Source: Mariniblastus sp964414815 (GTDB taxonomy: Bacteria > Planctomycetota > Planctomycetia > Pirellulales > Pirellulaceae). Taken from it: a stretch of DNA of 64,000 nt. The position numbers and the translations under genes are program-made. Every line of letters begins with the position of its first letter. Within the stretch, counting starts at the first letter, position 1. The notes beneath the pieces were generated by a model, which saw only the letters and a program-made list of their open reading frames with translations, had not been told where the DNA came from and did not search any database. The stretch covers positions 62,001 to 126,000 of the forward strand of contig CAYPXY010000007.1 in the NCBI GenBank assembly GCA_964414815.1. The letters are read 5' to 3'. Positions 35,533 through 44,677 of this stretch are shown here, piece after piece.

Positions 35533-36021
35533 ATGCCGGAACAGATTCGTCACCAGTCTTTCACACCGCTCACGGCACCGCGTGAGTTGGTGATTGCCTG
35601 TCCGGCATTTCGCAGCAATGTCAACCTCTCGCGACTGGTTCGGCTCGCCGGATGCGTGGCGATTGAGAAAATCATCACCTGTGGCCCCACCAAGGTGGAT
35701 CGAACCATCGCGCGTGATGCGGTCGATCATGTTGTTATCGAATCGCGGCGGACGTTACTGCCAGTGGTCAAGTCGCTGGTCGATGAGGGCTATCACTTGG
35801 TGGGACTGGAGCAGGCGGAGCGCTCGGTTTCATTATTCGAATATCGGTTTCCTAAACGCGTTGCCCTGGTGATCGGAAACGAGCGTTCGGGAATCGACCC
35901 GGAACTGCTGGAAGTGATGCATGACATTGTGGAGATTCCCGTCTATGGCCCGCCCCACGCCTACAATGTGGTGACCGCGACCACGATGGCGGTTTATGAG
36001 TACTGCAAACAGCATCGTTGA
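35533..36021 (+). CDS. TrmH/SpoU-type RNA 2'-O-methyltransferase-like
   Basis: 162 residues, short for the family and lacking an N-terminal RNA-binding domain. The SPOUT fold motifs are present: an Asn-x-x-x-x-x-R stretch early (FRSNVNLSRLVRLAG), LVIGNERSGI (motif 2) and EIPVYGPPHAYNVVTATTMAVYEY (motif 3, with the usual Asn). These knotted enzymes transfer a methyl group from SAM to the ribose of RNA. Motif 3 reads GPPHAYNV rather than the common GxxxSLNV, so the target may differ. ATG at 35533. Confidence 0.88.
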   Translation: MPEQIRHQSFTPLTAPRELVIACPAFRSNVNLSRLVRLAGCVAIEKIITCGPTKVDRTIARDAVDHVVIESRRTLLPVVKSLVDEGYHLVGLEQAERSVSLFEYRFPKRVALVIGNERSGIDPELLEVMHDIVEIPVYGPPHAYNVVTATTMAVYEYCKQHR

Positions 36022-36115
36022 AAATGGTTCGTGAACGGCAAAATCGGAATTTGTTTTCAGTCCGAATGGGAGCTATAATTTCCTGACGGCGTCAATCTTA
36101 TCTCAATATTAAAAA

Positions 36116-37729
36116 GTGATCGTGGAAAATACCCGCGTCGGCCCATTTCTGATTCTGAAGCGACTCGGCACCACGCGACGCCAGCGTGTCTTTCATGCGC
36201 GTCAGGTCGAACAGGACCGTGATGTCGCCGTCAAGTTTATTTCCCTGCCGCCGGACGCAGAATGGGATTCCGCGATTGCAAAGATTGAGTTGGAAGTTAA
36301 TGAACTCAAGAAATTGAGCCATCCCAACCTGGTCAAGGTCTACGGGGCAGGCGTGCATGAAGACAAGATTTTTTTCGCGACCGAGCTGGTGGACGGCGAA
36401 AGTCTGGCGAGTTTGCTGGCGCGGCGGGGCAAGCTGGCTGCCGACCTGGTGATTGAGTACGGACGACAGATCGCGGAGGTGCTGAACTACCTTGGCTCCA
36501 AAGAACTGATTCACTCGAAACTGACGCCCGACAAAATCATCGTGACTCCCGATCACAAGGTCAAGGTTGCCGACCTCCGTTTGAATCGTTCCAAGCGTCG
36601 TCGTTGGGATTCGGCCCGGCTTCGCGAACTGGATATCGCCGCCTATCTCGCGCCCGAACAGTTTGGCGAGGGTGCCGAAGCCAAATCGGATTTCTATTCG
36701 CTTGGGGTCGTGCTCTATGAAATGCTGACCGGGAAACTGCCCTATGATCTGGACAACATCGGGCGGATGGCCAAGTTCAAGATGAATGCGGTACCGCCAT
36801 CGGTTGCCATGGAAGTGATCAGTTGCCCGATTTGGCTGGACAAGATCATCACGCAAATGTTGCAACCCGATCCTCGCAAGCGACCTCATTCGGCCAAAGC
36901 GATTGCCTTGGCGTTCGAAGAAATGAAGAAGCTCGATGCGAGCCAGAAATCAACGGCCGCCCAGGTCGTCGGAAGCTTCAACGCACTCAATGCAGGCGTT
37001 GACAAACGCGAGGCCCGCGAGTTGCTGAACAAGCCGAAAAAGCAGAAATCTCGTGAAACGCCTATCTTTCAGACAGTCCCGTTTCTCATTGGCAGCTTCC
37101 TGCTGATTTCCGCATTGCTGATCTATGGTTTCTGGCCAAAAAGTTTTGAGCAGCGAGTGCAAAACTATGCAGCGATGATCGGGTCGAACGATCCCGAAGC
37201 CTGGAGCGACGCGCGAGCAGGACTGAAAGAGATTCGCGAACGGAATACGACTCCCGAGCTTGCCGTCCGGGCGAACGGGCTTTATGAAACGGTTCGCCGA
37301 AAACTGCTGGTTCAACGTGCCGAGATCGGCGTTTCCACTCGGCTGCAGTCCGAAAATATCCAGGCATTTTCGAAGGCGTTCAACTTCGAGCAAAGCGGAA
37401 ATGAAGCGGAGGCCATCAATGCCTATCAGCAATTGATGGATTCAATTTCGCCCCACGACGACGAGAACTATATCGCGGCAGAAGCACGAGAGCGATTGGA
37501 TGCGTTACAAAGCAAATTCATGTTGCCGGGCGACAGGACGGAGTTGGAAGCGATGATCGAGAATCTGGCGACTGGAGAAACGGCTGGCCAGATTCAGATG
37601 AACAACAGCCTGCTCGGTCGCATCATCATCAAGTATGCGGGTGATCCCGACTATGCCGAAGTGGTCCTTCAGGCAAAGGATATCCTCGAAGCCAATCGGG
37701 CAAAGTTGGGCGAACTGAAATCAGAGTGA
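36116..37729 (+). CDS. Membrane-anchored protein kinase-like protein (probable pseudokinase)
   Basis: 537 residues from a GTG at 36116 (a second GTG two codons on is possible). A serine/threonine kinase fold covers residues 5-270: the VAVK lysine (Lys40), helix-C Glu and a LAPEQF segment are kept. The glycine loop lacks glycines (LGTTRRQRV), the catalytic HRDLKPEN has become HSKLTPDK (133-140), losing the catalytic Asp and the Asn, and DFG is DLR (153-155). It is therefore unlikely to transfer phosphate. One membrane helix (about 321-340) follows, then a ~190-residue helical extracytoplasmic domain. It may be a signalling scaffold. Confidence 0.85.
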   Translation: MIVENTRVGPFLILKRLGTTRRQRVFHARQVEQDRDVAVKFISLPPDAEWDSAIAKIELEVNELKKLSHPNLVKVYGAGVHEDKIFFATELVDGESLASLLARRGKLAADLVIEYGRQIAEVLNYLGSKELIHSKLTPDKIIVTPDHKVKVADLRLNRSKRRRWDSARLRELDIAAYLAPEQFGEGAEAKSDFYSLGVVLYEMLTGKLPYDLDNIGRMAKFKMNAVPPSVAMEVISCPIWLDKIITQMLQPDPRKRPHSAKAIALAFEEMKKLDASQKSTAAQVVGSFNALNAGVDKREARELLNKPKKQKSRETPIFQTVPFLIGSFLLISALLIYGFWPKSFEQRVQNYAAMIGSNDPEAWSDARAGLKEIRERNTTPELAVRANGLYETVRRKLLVQRAEIGVSTRLQSENIQAFSKAFNFEQSGNEAEAINAYQQLMDSISPHDDENYIAAEARERLDALQSKFMLPGDRTELEAMIENLATGETAGQIQMNNSLLGRIIIKYAGDPDYAEVVLQAKDILEANRAKLGELKSE

Positions 37730-37812
37730 AACATGCTCTGTGTCTTGGTGCCTCTGTGTGAGAACCATATGTTTCTTAATGAAGGGCAAATGGATCCATG
37801 ACGACCACTGAG

Positions 37813-38946
37813 TCAAGCCGTCAAAATCCTGGTTGCCAGTGCGTCGCAAACCATTCGCCCCCGGTCTGTCAGTTGCCAGCGATTGCCGTTGCGGCACAAC
37901 AGGCCTTCCTGAATCCAGCTTGCCGCCACGTTTTGCAATAGCTCGTCAACCGTGAATCCGGTGCGTTGATGGAAGTCGGCTTCATCGACTCCCGCCACAC
38001 GTCGCAAACCGATGGTCAGCAACTCTTTGGCAGAATCGAGCGGCGACAGTTTCTCCGAGACGGCGGTGGGCGGCGAGCCGGCTTCGACCGATTTCAAATA
38101 CTGAAGCAGGCCTTGATGATTCGTTGTGCGAACACCATTGAGATAGCTCGATGCTCCCGGTCCAAAGGCAAAATAAGGCTCGCCCGTCCAGTAATTTTCA
38201 TTGTGGCGACATGAATGCCCCGGCTTGGCAAAGCTGGAAACTTCATATTGGGTATAGCTGGCCGCTCGAACCTGGCGGATCGTGGATTCGTACATGTCCG
38301 CTTTCAGGTCTTCGCTGGCTTCGGTGAGCGAGCCCCGAGTCAATCGGCTCCAGAATGAAGTCCCCTTCTCATAGGTCAACTCGTAGGTCGATAAGTGATC
38401 GGGTTCCATCGCCATAGCGGTTTCCAGATCGGCCTGCCATTCACTGAGCGTCTCACCCGGCGTTGCGAAGATCAGGTCAATGGACACGGATTTTGCAAAC
38501 TGACGAGCAACCTTGATGGCTTCGATGACATCGGCGGGCTGATGGGTTCTCTCCAGCCGCTCCAGCTTGGCCGGGTGCATCGACTGAATACCCAGGCTGA
38601 TTCGGTTGATACCAAAGCTGGCCAGAGCCTCTGCTTTCTCAGCATTCAGGTCGTTTGGATTGCACTCCGAAGTGACTTCAGCGCCGAGAGCAATATCAAA
38701 TCGGCTGTTGACAATCTGTTTCAGGCGTTTTAGTTGGTTTACAGTGAGATGACTCGGAGTACCACCGCCGAGAAACAGCGTTTCCAGTTCATATCGGCGA
38801 TCGAGCCAGCCAATTTCCGTTTCCAGTGCATCGAGAAACCGGTCCACCAGATAATCCCGGTCTGCCACCAGCGCGAAGTTGCAATAACCACAACGCCGCC
38901 GGCAAAACGGGATGTGGATGTAGGCAGATTTTGGGTCATCGTTCAC
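37813..38946 (-). CDS. hemW: Haem chaperone HemW (radical SAM, CPO-III-like)
   Basis: 377 residues, typical for the family. The radical-SAM cluster is in CRRRCGYC near the N-terminus (the extra Cys later, FALVAD, is not part of it). A GGGTPSHL segment binds SAM, and the HemW-typical RHNENYWTGEPYFAFGPGASSY motif is present, which separates HemW from HemN. HemW carries haem to membrane acceptors such as respiratory enzymes. It is convergent with the upstream pseudokinase gene and followed on the plus side by repeat element B. Confidence 0.92.
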   Translation of the reverse strand: MNDDPKSAYIHIPFCRRRCGYCNFALVADRDYLVDRFLDALETEIGWLDRRYELETLFLGGGTPSHLTVNQLKRLKQIVNSRFDIALGAEVTSECNPNDLNAEKAEALASFGINRISLGIQSMHPAKLERLERTHQPADVIEAIKVARQFAKSVSIDLIFATPGETLSEWQADLETAMAMEPDHLSTYELTYEKGTSFWSRLTRGSLTEASEDLKADMYESTIRQVRAASYTQYEVSSFAKPGHSCRHNENYWTGEPYFAFGPGASSYLNGVRTTNHQGLLQYLKSVEAGSPPTAVSEKLSPLDSAKELLTIGLRRVAGVDEADFHQRTGFTVDELLQNVAASWIQEGLLCRNGNRWQLTDRGRMVCDALATRILTA

Positions 38947-38975
38947 GTATCAAGCCAAAGGGGCGGAATCAAAAA

Positions 38976-39080
38976 GTAGGGTGTGTGCAGCGGTCAATAT
39001 TACCAAAAGAGATGATCAAGAGAAAACCGCAACATGACGTTGGGTTTTCCTATTGAGTTGATTGACCGCGCAACACACCA
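38976..39080 (+). repeat. ~105-bp inverted-repeat-ended element, copy B
   Basis: Starts GTAGGGTGTGTGCAGCGGTC and ends GACCGCGCAACACACCA, 105 bp. Its interior resembles copy A (ATTACCAA, AAGAAAA, GAGTT blocks in the same order). It lies between hemW and the RNase Z-like gene. Confidence 0.9.
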
Positions 39081-39085
39081 ACCGG

Positions 39086-39925
39086 TTAAATCCACAGCCG
39101 GAATCGTTCACCCGGGTTATCAGCAAAAGCTGCTTCGAACAATCGCCTGGCTTCCTTTGTATTGTACCGGGTGCTGACGTGTCCCAGGATGACCAGTTCG
39201 TTTTTGAACTGGTTCTTGCGAGCGACAATATCGTCGATATGCGTATGGCCGTGTTTGTGGACCAGATGTTTCCGGTGGCCGGGCGCAAGAAAGGTCATCT
39301 CGGTAATCAGGATTCGAGGCAAGTAAAATTCCGGGTTGTCATCCAGACCCTCGGGAGTCGTGTCGCCCGTGTATCCCACCAGCGGAAATCGGATCTCCGA
39401 AGTAATGTCAACACCGGACAGCCGCAAATCACGAATCTGCTCGCCGGTCAGTTGTGTGTATTCCGGCTTAAGTTTCTTGCGTCGCTCATAGACAATGAAG
39501 CCCAGGCTCGGAACCGTGTGTGTGGTTGCAAAGGCTTTGACCACCAGCTCGCGCGATAGTTCGATCTCCTGACCCCTTTCGATGGGTACCAGCTCGCAAG
39601 GCAAGCGGCCGCGATCCAGCCGCTCGAAGGATCGCAGCATTTTCTCGACGACCGGCACTGAAAACGCCGGCAGAATAATTCGAGGCGGCGGCATTTTCAT
39701 CATCCTTCGACGAGCCACAAACACCGGTAGCGCGGCGATATGGTCGAGATGGCAGTGTGAAATCAGCCAGGTGGGTATTCCCATGTGATTCCAGGGGTGC
39801 GCGCCAAGATCGAATCCGAGGTTCAATTCGGGAATGATCCAGTACGATTGAACGGCCGCCCGAGAGTAGCCTTCAATGGTGTACTGATCGAATTTGAGTG
39901 ACTTGAGTGGAACGTTGTTGAGCAT
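39086..39925 (-). CDS. RNase Z-like metallo-beta-lactamase-fold hydrolase
   Basis: 279 residues. The zinc-binding HCHLDH motif is at about residues 58-63. Further metal ligands are the Asp in VGYTGDTTPEGL and the His in ILGHVSTRY, with a KHGHTHIDD segment before it. The order matches the RNase Z/elaC-type branch of the metallo-beta-lactamase fold, which trims tRNA 3' ends. The exosite and the start of a conventional RNase Z are not complete, so it may act on RNA or on another phosphodiester. It is convergent in position with the lysA region, separated by a 115-bp element. Confidence 0.85.
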   Translation of the reverse strand: MLNNVPLKSLKFDQYTIEGYSRAAVQSYWIIPELNLGFDLGAHPWNHMGIPTWLISHCHLDHIAALPVFVARRRMMKMPPPRIILPAFSVPVVEKMLRSFERLDRGRLPCELVPIERGQEIELSRELVVKAFATTHTVPSLGFIVYERRKKLKPEYTQLTGEQIRDLRLSGVDITSEIRFPLVGYTGDTTPEGLDDNPEFYLPRILITEMTFLAPGHRKHLVHKHGHTHIDDIVARKNQFKNELVILGHVSTRYNTKEARRLFEAAFADNPGERFRLWI

Positions 39926-39965
39926 TCAGTACCAGACAGGGGTGGGACAGGAAAGTTCGGATTTT

Positions 39966-40080
39966 AGGCGAGCGGCAGATAAAAACGTACCCTAGTGTAG
40001 GCGAGTCGCTCCGCGACTCGCAACCCAGCGTCTGGGAAACACAATACTGCTTGGGTAAACTTTTACCTGCCGGTCGCCTT
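39966..40080. mobile_element. 115-bp MITE-like element, second copy
   Basis: Same element as 34581-34695: AGGCGAGCGGCAGATAAAA at the left, the GCGAGTCGCTCCGCGACTCGC palindrome inside, and TTTTACCTGCCGGTCGCCTT at the right. No clear target duplication flanks this copy. It lies between an RNase Z-like gene and lysA. Confidence 0.88.
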
Positions 40081-40192
40081 AGCGTACCATTTGCCGCACG
40101 GAAACCGCCGCAGCGAAAAACGATGGGGAGTCGAACAGAATGGTGATTGCGATTAAAATGCACGGCCACAAACTTTCACACACACCCTGCCC

Positions 40193-41461
40193 ATGACCGT
40201 CCAGCAATCATCTTCCCTTATCCAGTCCGCCATCAACGGAGTATCCATTGCCGACCTGGTTCAGCAATTTGGAACGCCGACCTATGTCTACGACGCCGAG
40301 ATCATTCGGCAGCGTTTCAATGAGTTGCGTCAGTTCGATGTGATTCGCTATGCCCAAAAAGCCAACTCTAACTTGGCGATTCTGGATTTGATCCGTCGCC
40401 TCGGCGGTGTGGTCGATGCCGTGAGCGCGGGGGAGATTCGGCGCGCCCAAGCCGTCGGTTTTACAGGTGAGGGCGATCCCCCTCCGATCGTTTACACGGC
40501 CGATATTTTTGATCGACAAGTCTTGCAGATCGTGGTGGATGAGCAAATCCACGTCAACGCCGGTTCGCCCGATATGATCGAGCAACTTGGACAGGTCGCT
40601 CCGGGGCGGTCCGTGACGCTGCGGATCAATCCTGGTTTTGGGCACGGCCACAGTGCCAAAACGAATACCGGTGGATCATCTTCCAAGCATGGAATCTGGC
40701 ACGAACAACTCGACGAAGTTTTGGCCATCGCCAGGAAGTATCAACTGTCGGTTGCCGGGCTGCACATGCACATTGGATCGGGTACCGATTTTGAACATCT
40801 GTCACAAGTTTGCTCTGCGATGGAGGCGATCGCACTCAAGGTCGGTGATTCCATTCAGACGATCAGTGCGGGAGGGGGGATGCCGACGCCCTATCGCCCG
40901 ACAGATCATACGATCGATGTGGATCGCTATTTTCAGTTGTGGGATCAGAGCCGAAAACGACTGGAGGCAACCTTCGGACATTCAGTATCGCTTGAAATCG
41001 AGCCGGGACGTTTTCTGGTTGCCGAGAGCGGATACCTGATCAGTGAAATTCGAGCCGTCAAGCAAATGGGTGAGAATCTGTTTTATTTGGTGGATGCCGG
41101 GTTCAACAATCTGGCTCGGCCGATTTTGTATGGAGCCTGGCATCCGATGGCCATTGCTTTTTCGGGTGAGGCAAACGATGCCGTTCAGAACGTCGTCGTG
41201 GGGGGGCCGCTATGCGAATCGGGCGATATTTTTACTCAGGAAGAAGGTGGCTTTGTCTGTCAGCGGGAGCTGCCCGTGGCTCGTGTAGGAGACTATCTGG
41301 TCATCCAGTGCACCGGGGCTTACGGATTTGTGATGTCTTCGAACTACAACAGCAAACCAATGGCCGCTGAAGTACTGATCGACAACCAGCAGTGTCATCT
41401 GATCCGCGAGCGTCAGTCTTTCGAAGCGCTGATGACGGGAGAACGTTTGCCGACGATGTAG
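40193..41461 (+). CDS. lysA: Diaminopimelate decarboxylase
   Basis: 422 residues. It removes carbon dioxide from meso-diaminopimelate to make lysine, using pyridoxal phosphate. The PLP lysine is in RYAQKANSN, the His and Gly-rich phosphate loops are in GLHMHIGSG and SAGGGMPTPY, and the substrate-binding GGPLCESGDIF motif near the C-terminus provides the conserved Cys from the partner subunit. The N-terminus (TYVYDAEIIRQRF) is usual. ATG at 40193. It converges with the DegT-type gene, leaving 9 bp between the stops. Confidence 0.95.
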   Translation: MTVQQSSSLIQSAINGVSIADLVQQFGTPTYVYDAEIIRQRFNELRQFDVIRYAQKANSNLAILDLIRRLGGVVDAVSAGEIRRAQAVGFTGEGDPPPIVYTADIFDRQVLQIVVDEQIHVNAGSPDMIEQLGQVAPGRSVTLRINPGFGHGHSAKTNTGGSSSKHGIWHEQLDEVLAIARKYQLSVAGLHMHIGSGTDFEHLSQVCSAMEAIALKVGDSIQTISAGGGMPTPYRPTDHTIDVDRYFQLWDQSRKRLEATFGHSVSLEIEPGRFLVAESGYLISEIRAVKQMGENLFYLVDAGFNNLARPILYGAWHPMAIAFSGEANDAVQNVVVGGPLCESGDIFTQEEGGFVCQRELPVARVGDYLVIQCTGAYGFVMSSNYNSKPMAAEVLIDNQQCHLIRERQSFEALMTGERLPTM

Positions 41462-41470
41462 GCCAACAAC

Positions 41471-42625
41471 TTACGCCAGCGCCTGCACCAGCGCGTCCAC
41501 CACAAACTCCTGTTCCGCTCGCGTTAACTCAGGGAACATCGGCAGCGACAGAACTTCCCGGCAGGCTCGCTCCGTTTCAGGTAGTGACCCCGACTGAACG
41601 GGAACATTCGAGAAGCAAGCCTGCTGATGAAGCGGAACCGGATAGTAGACTTCCGAGCCGACAAGGGATGCGGCCAAGTTTTGGCGAACTTGATCTCGCG
41701 ATCCGTCCTTGATTCGAATGGTGAACTGATTCCAGACGTGCTCGTTGCCGGGTGTTGATTGGGGAACCGTGATCCGATCGGCAAAGCAGCATTGCGACAA
41801 CAGCTCCTGATAATAAGATGCATGTTGCACTCGCAGTTGGCAGATCGTATCGAGGTGTTCCATCTTGATCGACAGGATTGCAGCTTGCATTGCGTCGAGC
41901 CGACTGTTGATGCCGACGACCTGATGGTAATAGCGGGGCGACATGCCGTGATTGGCAAACAGCCGCAATCGTTCTGCCAGTTCCTCGTTATTGGCAGTCA
42001 ACATTCCGCCATCGCCACAGCCGCCGATGTTTTTGGTCGGATAGAAGCTAAAGCACCCTACATCTCCGATCCCGCCGACACGACGGCTCTTGTCGCTCGC
42101 TCCGATGGATTGCGCACAGTCCTCAATCACGTAGAGGCCATGTTCGCGAGCCATGCCGAGAATCGGGTCCATTGAGCAGCTTTGGCCGAACAAATGGACG
42201 GGGATGATGGCCTTTGTGTTGGGGGTAATGGCGGCCGCGACTTTGTGGGTATCGAGATTGAAGGTTGCCGGTTCGATATCGACGAAAACGGGAGTTGCGC
42301 CGACGCGGACGACCGCACTGGCGGTGGCGAAGAACGTAAAACTGGGGCAGATCACTTCATCGCCCTGGCCGATTCCCAGCGCCAGCAACGCCAACAATAG
42401 AGCATCGCTTCCCGACGCACAGCCGATCCCGAACTGAGCATCGCTGGCCTGGGCGACTTGGGTTTCCAGTTGCTTGATGCGAGGCCCGCCGATGAATTGT
42501 CCCGAATCAAAGATCGCGGACATCGCTTCCATGAATTGGGATTTCAGCGGTTGGTTGGCTCGCGTTACATCAAGCATCGGCACGGCTGAAACATCGGAAA
42601 CAGCGGCCTGGAAAGGGACGATCAT
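41471..42625 (-). CDS. DegT/DnrJ/EryC1/StrS-type sugar aminotransferase
   Basis: 384 residues. These PLP enzymes put an amino group onto nucleotide-linked keto-sugars for surface polysaccharides. The PLP lysine is in SFYPTKNIGGCGDGGM. The phosphate-binding CASGSDALLLAL and VIEDCAQSIGA (Asp for the pyridine nitrogen) segments match the family. The sugar and amino donor cannot be predicted. It lies next to lysA but on the opposite strand; no sugar-nucleotide genes are nearby. Confidence 0.92.
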   Translation of the reverse strand: MIVPFQAAVSDVSAVPMLDVTRANQPLKSQFMEAMSAIFDSGQFIGGPRIKQLETQVAQASDAQFGIGCASGSDALLLALLALGIGQGDEVICPSFTFFATASAVVRVGATPVFVDIEPATFNLDTHKVAAAITPNTKAIIPVHLFGQSCSMDPILGMAREHGLYVIEDCAQSIGASDKSRRVGGIGDVGCFSFYPTKNIGGCGDGGMLTANNEELAERLRLFANHGMSPRYYHQVVGINSRLDAMQAAILSIKMEHLDTICQLRVQHASYYQELLSQCCFADRITVPQSTPGNEHVWNQFTIRIKDGSRDQVRQNLAASLVGSEVYYPVPLHQQACFSNVPVQSGSLPETERACREVLSLPMFPELTRAEQEFVVDALVQALA

Positions 42626-43114
42626 CGGACATCCTTGAATGGGGTGAAAGCAGACTCAATGGGCGGGAAAAATAACGTTTCGGCGCCATTCGGTCAATAT
42701 GAAACGGATGATCGAGCCTGAGGGGCATAGGATTGCGAAAGACGGAGTACACTCCGTTCTACACGAATCTGTACAACCTCGTCTGGTTTGCCCAAATTGG
42801 CAATCCGTTTACCAGAAATCCAGTGATATCAATGGTCCCGTGCAGTTGCAAAGCCACGAAAATCAGAACGAAGCATCCACAAACCTCTTGTTCCTATTAA
42901 CGCGACAGGCGGTTTAAAAGCCAGCAACCGATTCAGTAGCCATCAGAAGAAAGAGCTGGAACACTAATTTTCGCTAATCCTCACTAGTCAGATGGCAAAA
43001 TCAGTGTTGATGAGTGTTGAGCCGCTACTCAGCCAAATTTTCGTCCAGCTGCAGCTCTCTGTCACCGTGTCGAAAAATCGTCCCGAACCGTCGCAAGCAA
43101 GCGCACCACAGAAC
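42626..43114. other. Intergenic region without recognised gene
   Basis: 489 bp between the aminotransferase start and the first direct repeat of the RHS island. It contains a perfect palindrome ACGGAGTACACTCCGT at 42742-42757. Short open frames are present but none is protein-like. The promoter of the aminotransferase gene should lie here. Confidence 0.5.
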
Positions 43115-43213
43115 CACTTCGGCTGAGATTTCAATCTCTCAACTAAAAAAAAATCAAATTGTTATAGAGCATTTCGCGAACTTGTTGGTCGTTCGAATTT
43201 TTTGACTCTACGC
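43115..43213 (+). repeat. RHS-island direct repeat R1
   Basis: Contains CGGCTGAGATTTCAATCTCT, AAATTGTTATAGAGCATTT and GGTCGTTCGAATTTTTTGAC, matching R2 and R3 in the same order. It runs directly into the truncated transposase frame. Confidence 0.8.
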
Positions 43214-43939
43214 CAGGAAAATCCAACTTGGGGTTACGACCGGATCGCTGGTGCGGTGGCCAATCTCGGTTGCGAAATAAGCGATCAAACGGTTGGCAAT
43301 ACTTTCAAACAGCATGGCATCGAACCGACGCCGGATCGTAAGCGAACCACAACTTGGTCAACGTTTCTCAAAGCACACTGGGATACGCTGGGTGCGATTG
43401 ACTTCACCTCGATCGAAGTCTGGACCAAACGCGGACTGGTTACATTCTACTTGCTGTTTGCAATGGAACTGAAAACTCGCCGTGTTCATTTCGCTGGATG
43501 CACCGTGAATCCAGACGATGACTGGATGAAACAGATGGCACGTAACCTGACTGACTTCGAAGATGGCTTCCTTAAAGACAAAACACATCTTCTGATGGAT
43601 CGCGACACCAAATTCAGCGAAGGCTTTCGCTCGATCCTTGAAGCGTCCGACATTGAACCCGTGCGACTGCCACCGCGCAGTCCGAACTGCAATGCTCACC
43701 AAGAGCGATTTTTCCGTTCACTCAAATCGGAGTGTCTCGACCGGATGATCTTCTTCGGTGAAAAATCGTTGCGAAATGCCGTCACCTGTTTCCTCGAACA
43801 TTATCATCATGAACGCAACCATCAAGGCCTGGAGAACCAGATCATCGACCCTGGAGAGGAAGTCGGAGCGATTGCTGGAAAGATCGAATGTCGAGAACGA
43901 CTCGGTGGACTACTTCGCTACTACCATCGCGCTGCGTAG
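43202..43939 (+). pseudogene. Truncated integrase-core transposase
   Basis: About 245 residues with no ATG start: the frame begins at a TTG inside repeat R1. It encodes ENPTWGYDRIAGAVANLG, TTTWSTFLKAHWDTLGAIDFTS and then the DDE core: Asp in AIDFTSIEV, Asp in LLMDRDTKF and Glu in NAHQERFFRS. The family normally has about 100 more N-terminal residues with a helix-turn-helix, and these are missing, so the gene is 5'-truncated. Core residues are intact. No terminal inverted repeats of an insertion sequence are visible. It lies between direct repeats R1 and R2. Confidence 0.82.
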
Positions 43940-43965
43940 CAACCCCGATTTCTAAGTGCTTCACC

Positions 43966-44141
43966 AACTGCCAACCCGGATCGCGGTGCGCGTGGAGAGC
44001 GAAAACGGGGTGAAAATCACCCCGTTTCTGTCTGCCAACGCACGACCTCGGCTGAGATTTCACTCTCTCAACTACTAAAAAACCAAATTGTCAAAGAACA
44101 TTTTACGAACTTACTGGTCGTTCGAATTTTTTGACCCTACG
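43966..44141 (+). repeat. RHS-island direct repeat R2
   Basis: Starts ACTGCCAACCCGGATCGCGG, includes a hairpin AACGGGG-TGAAAAT-CCCCGTT and ends GGTCGTTCGAATTTTTTGAC followed by CCTACG. The match to R3 runs over about 170 bp; in R3 the hairpin has different stem bases (GGATCGGGAC with GTCCCGATCC) but still pairs. Confidence 0.85.
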
Positions 44142-44146
44142 GGTAT

Positions 44147-44650
44147 TCAGTCAAAATCGACGACATTGCCATACATTTCTTCCCATTGCCAAGAGCTGTC
44201 ATTGGACGAGTAGGGCACAATGCACTCCAACATGACACTTGGCCCAAAGCGATCAATTCTCGCAAAGAAATTATCGTCTAAACCTACCAGCGAGAACTCA
44301 AAAGCGACGGATCCAATCGGCTCGAAGATTTCTTTTGAACCATCAAAGCCTCTTGTTACATTTATACAAATTTCGACAAGTTTTAAGTGTTGTTTTATGT
44401 CCACATCACCAACATCGTTGTGTTCCCTAACCATTTGCTCGCAAAACGAAAATAGCTGTTCTTGTCGCGACAAGTAACTTGGGCACAACAGTTTAAATAT
44501 ATTGACGATTTCCGGAGTTACCAATAAATCCTCATAACAAAGACGGACATCACTATTGCCAATTTGGCATATCAACGTAGGCTTGGAATAAGGAAAGGTA
44601 GGATCAATTTTGAAATCCTCTACGCTGATCGTTGTCCATGGTTCCGTCAT
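44147..44650 (-). CDS. Putative immunity protein of the RHS toxin
   Basis: 167 residues, acidic and soluble, with no membrane segment. It starts with ATG at 44650, 27 bp downstream of the RHS gene's stop codon on the same strand, and ends at 44147, 6 bp from repeat R2. No family was recognised. Being the first small gene behind a polymorphic toxin and carrying many acidic residues fits an immunity protein that blocks the toxin, but this is inferred from position. AT-richness is higher than in neighbours, in keeping with an acquired cassette. Confidence 0.6.
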   Translation of the reverse strand: MTEPWTTISVEDFKIDPTFPYSKPTLICQIGNSDVRLCYEDLLVTPEIVNIFKLLCPSYLSRQEQLFSFCEQMVREHNDVGDVDIKQHLKLVEICINVTRGFDGSKEIFEPIGSVAFEFSLVGLDDNFFARIDRFGPSVMLECIVPYSSNDSSWQWEEMYGNVVDFD

Positions 44651-44677
44651 GATAATTTCCTTTTTCTATATGTACGC

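Noticed and set aside
43014..43205. 63-codon frame before the transposase, considered as its N-terminal half
   Set aside because: Sequence is unlike the helix-turn-helix part of the family and runs into repeat R1 in another frame.
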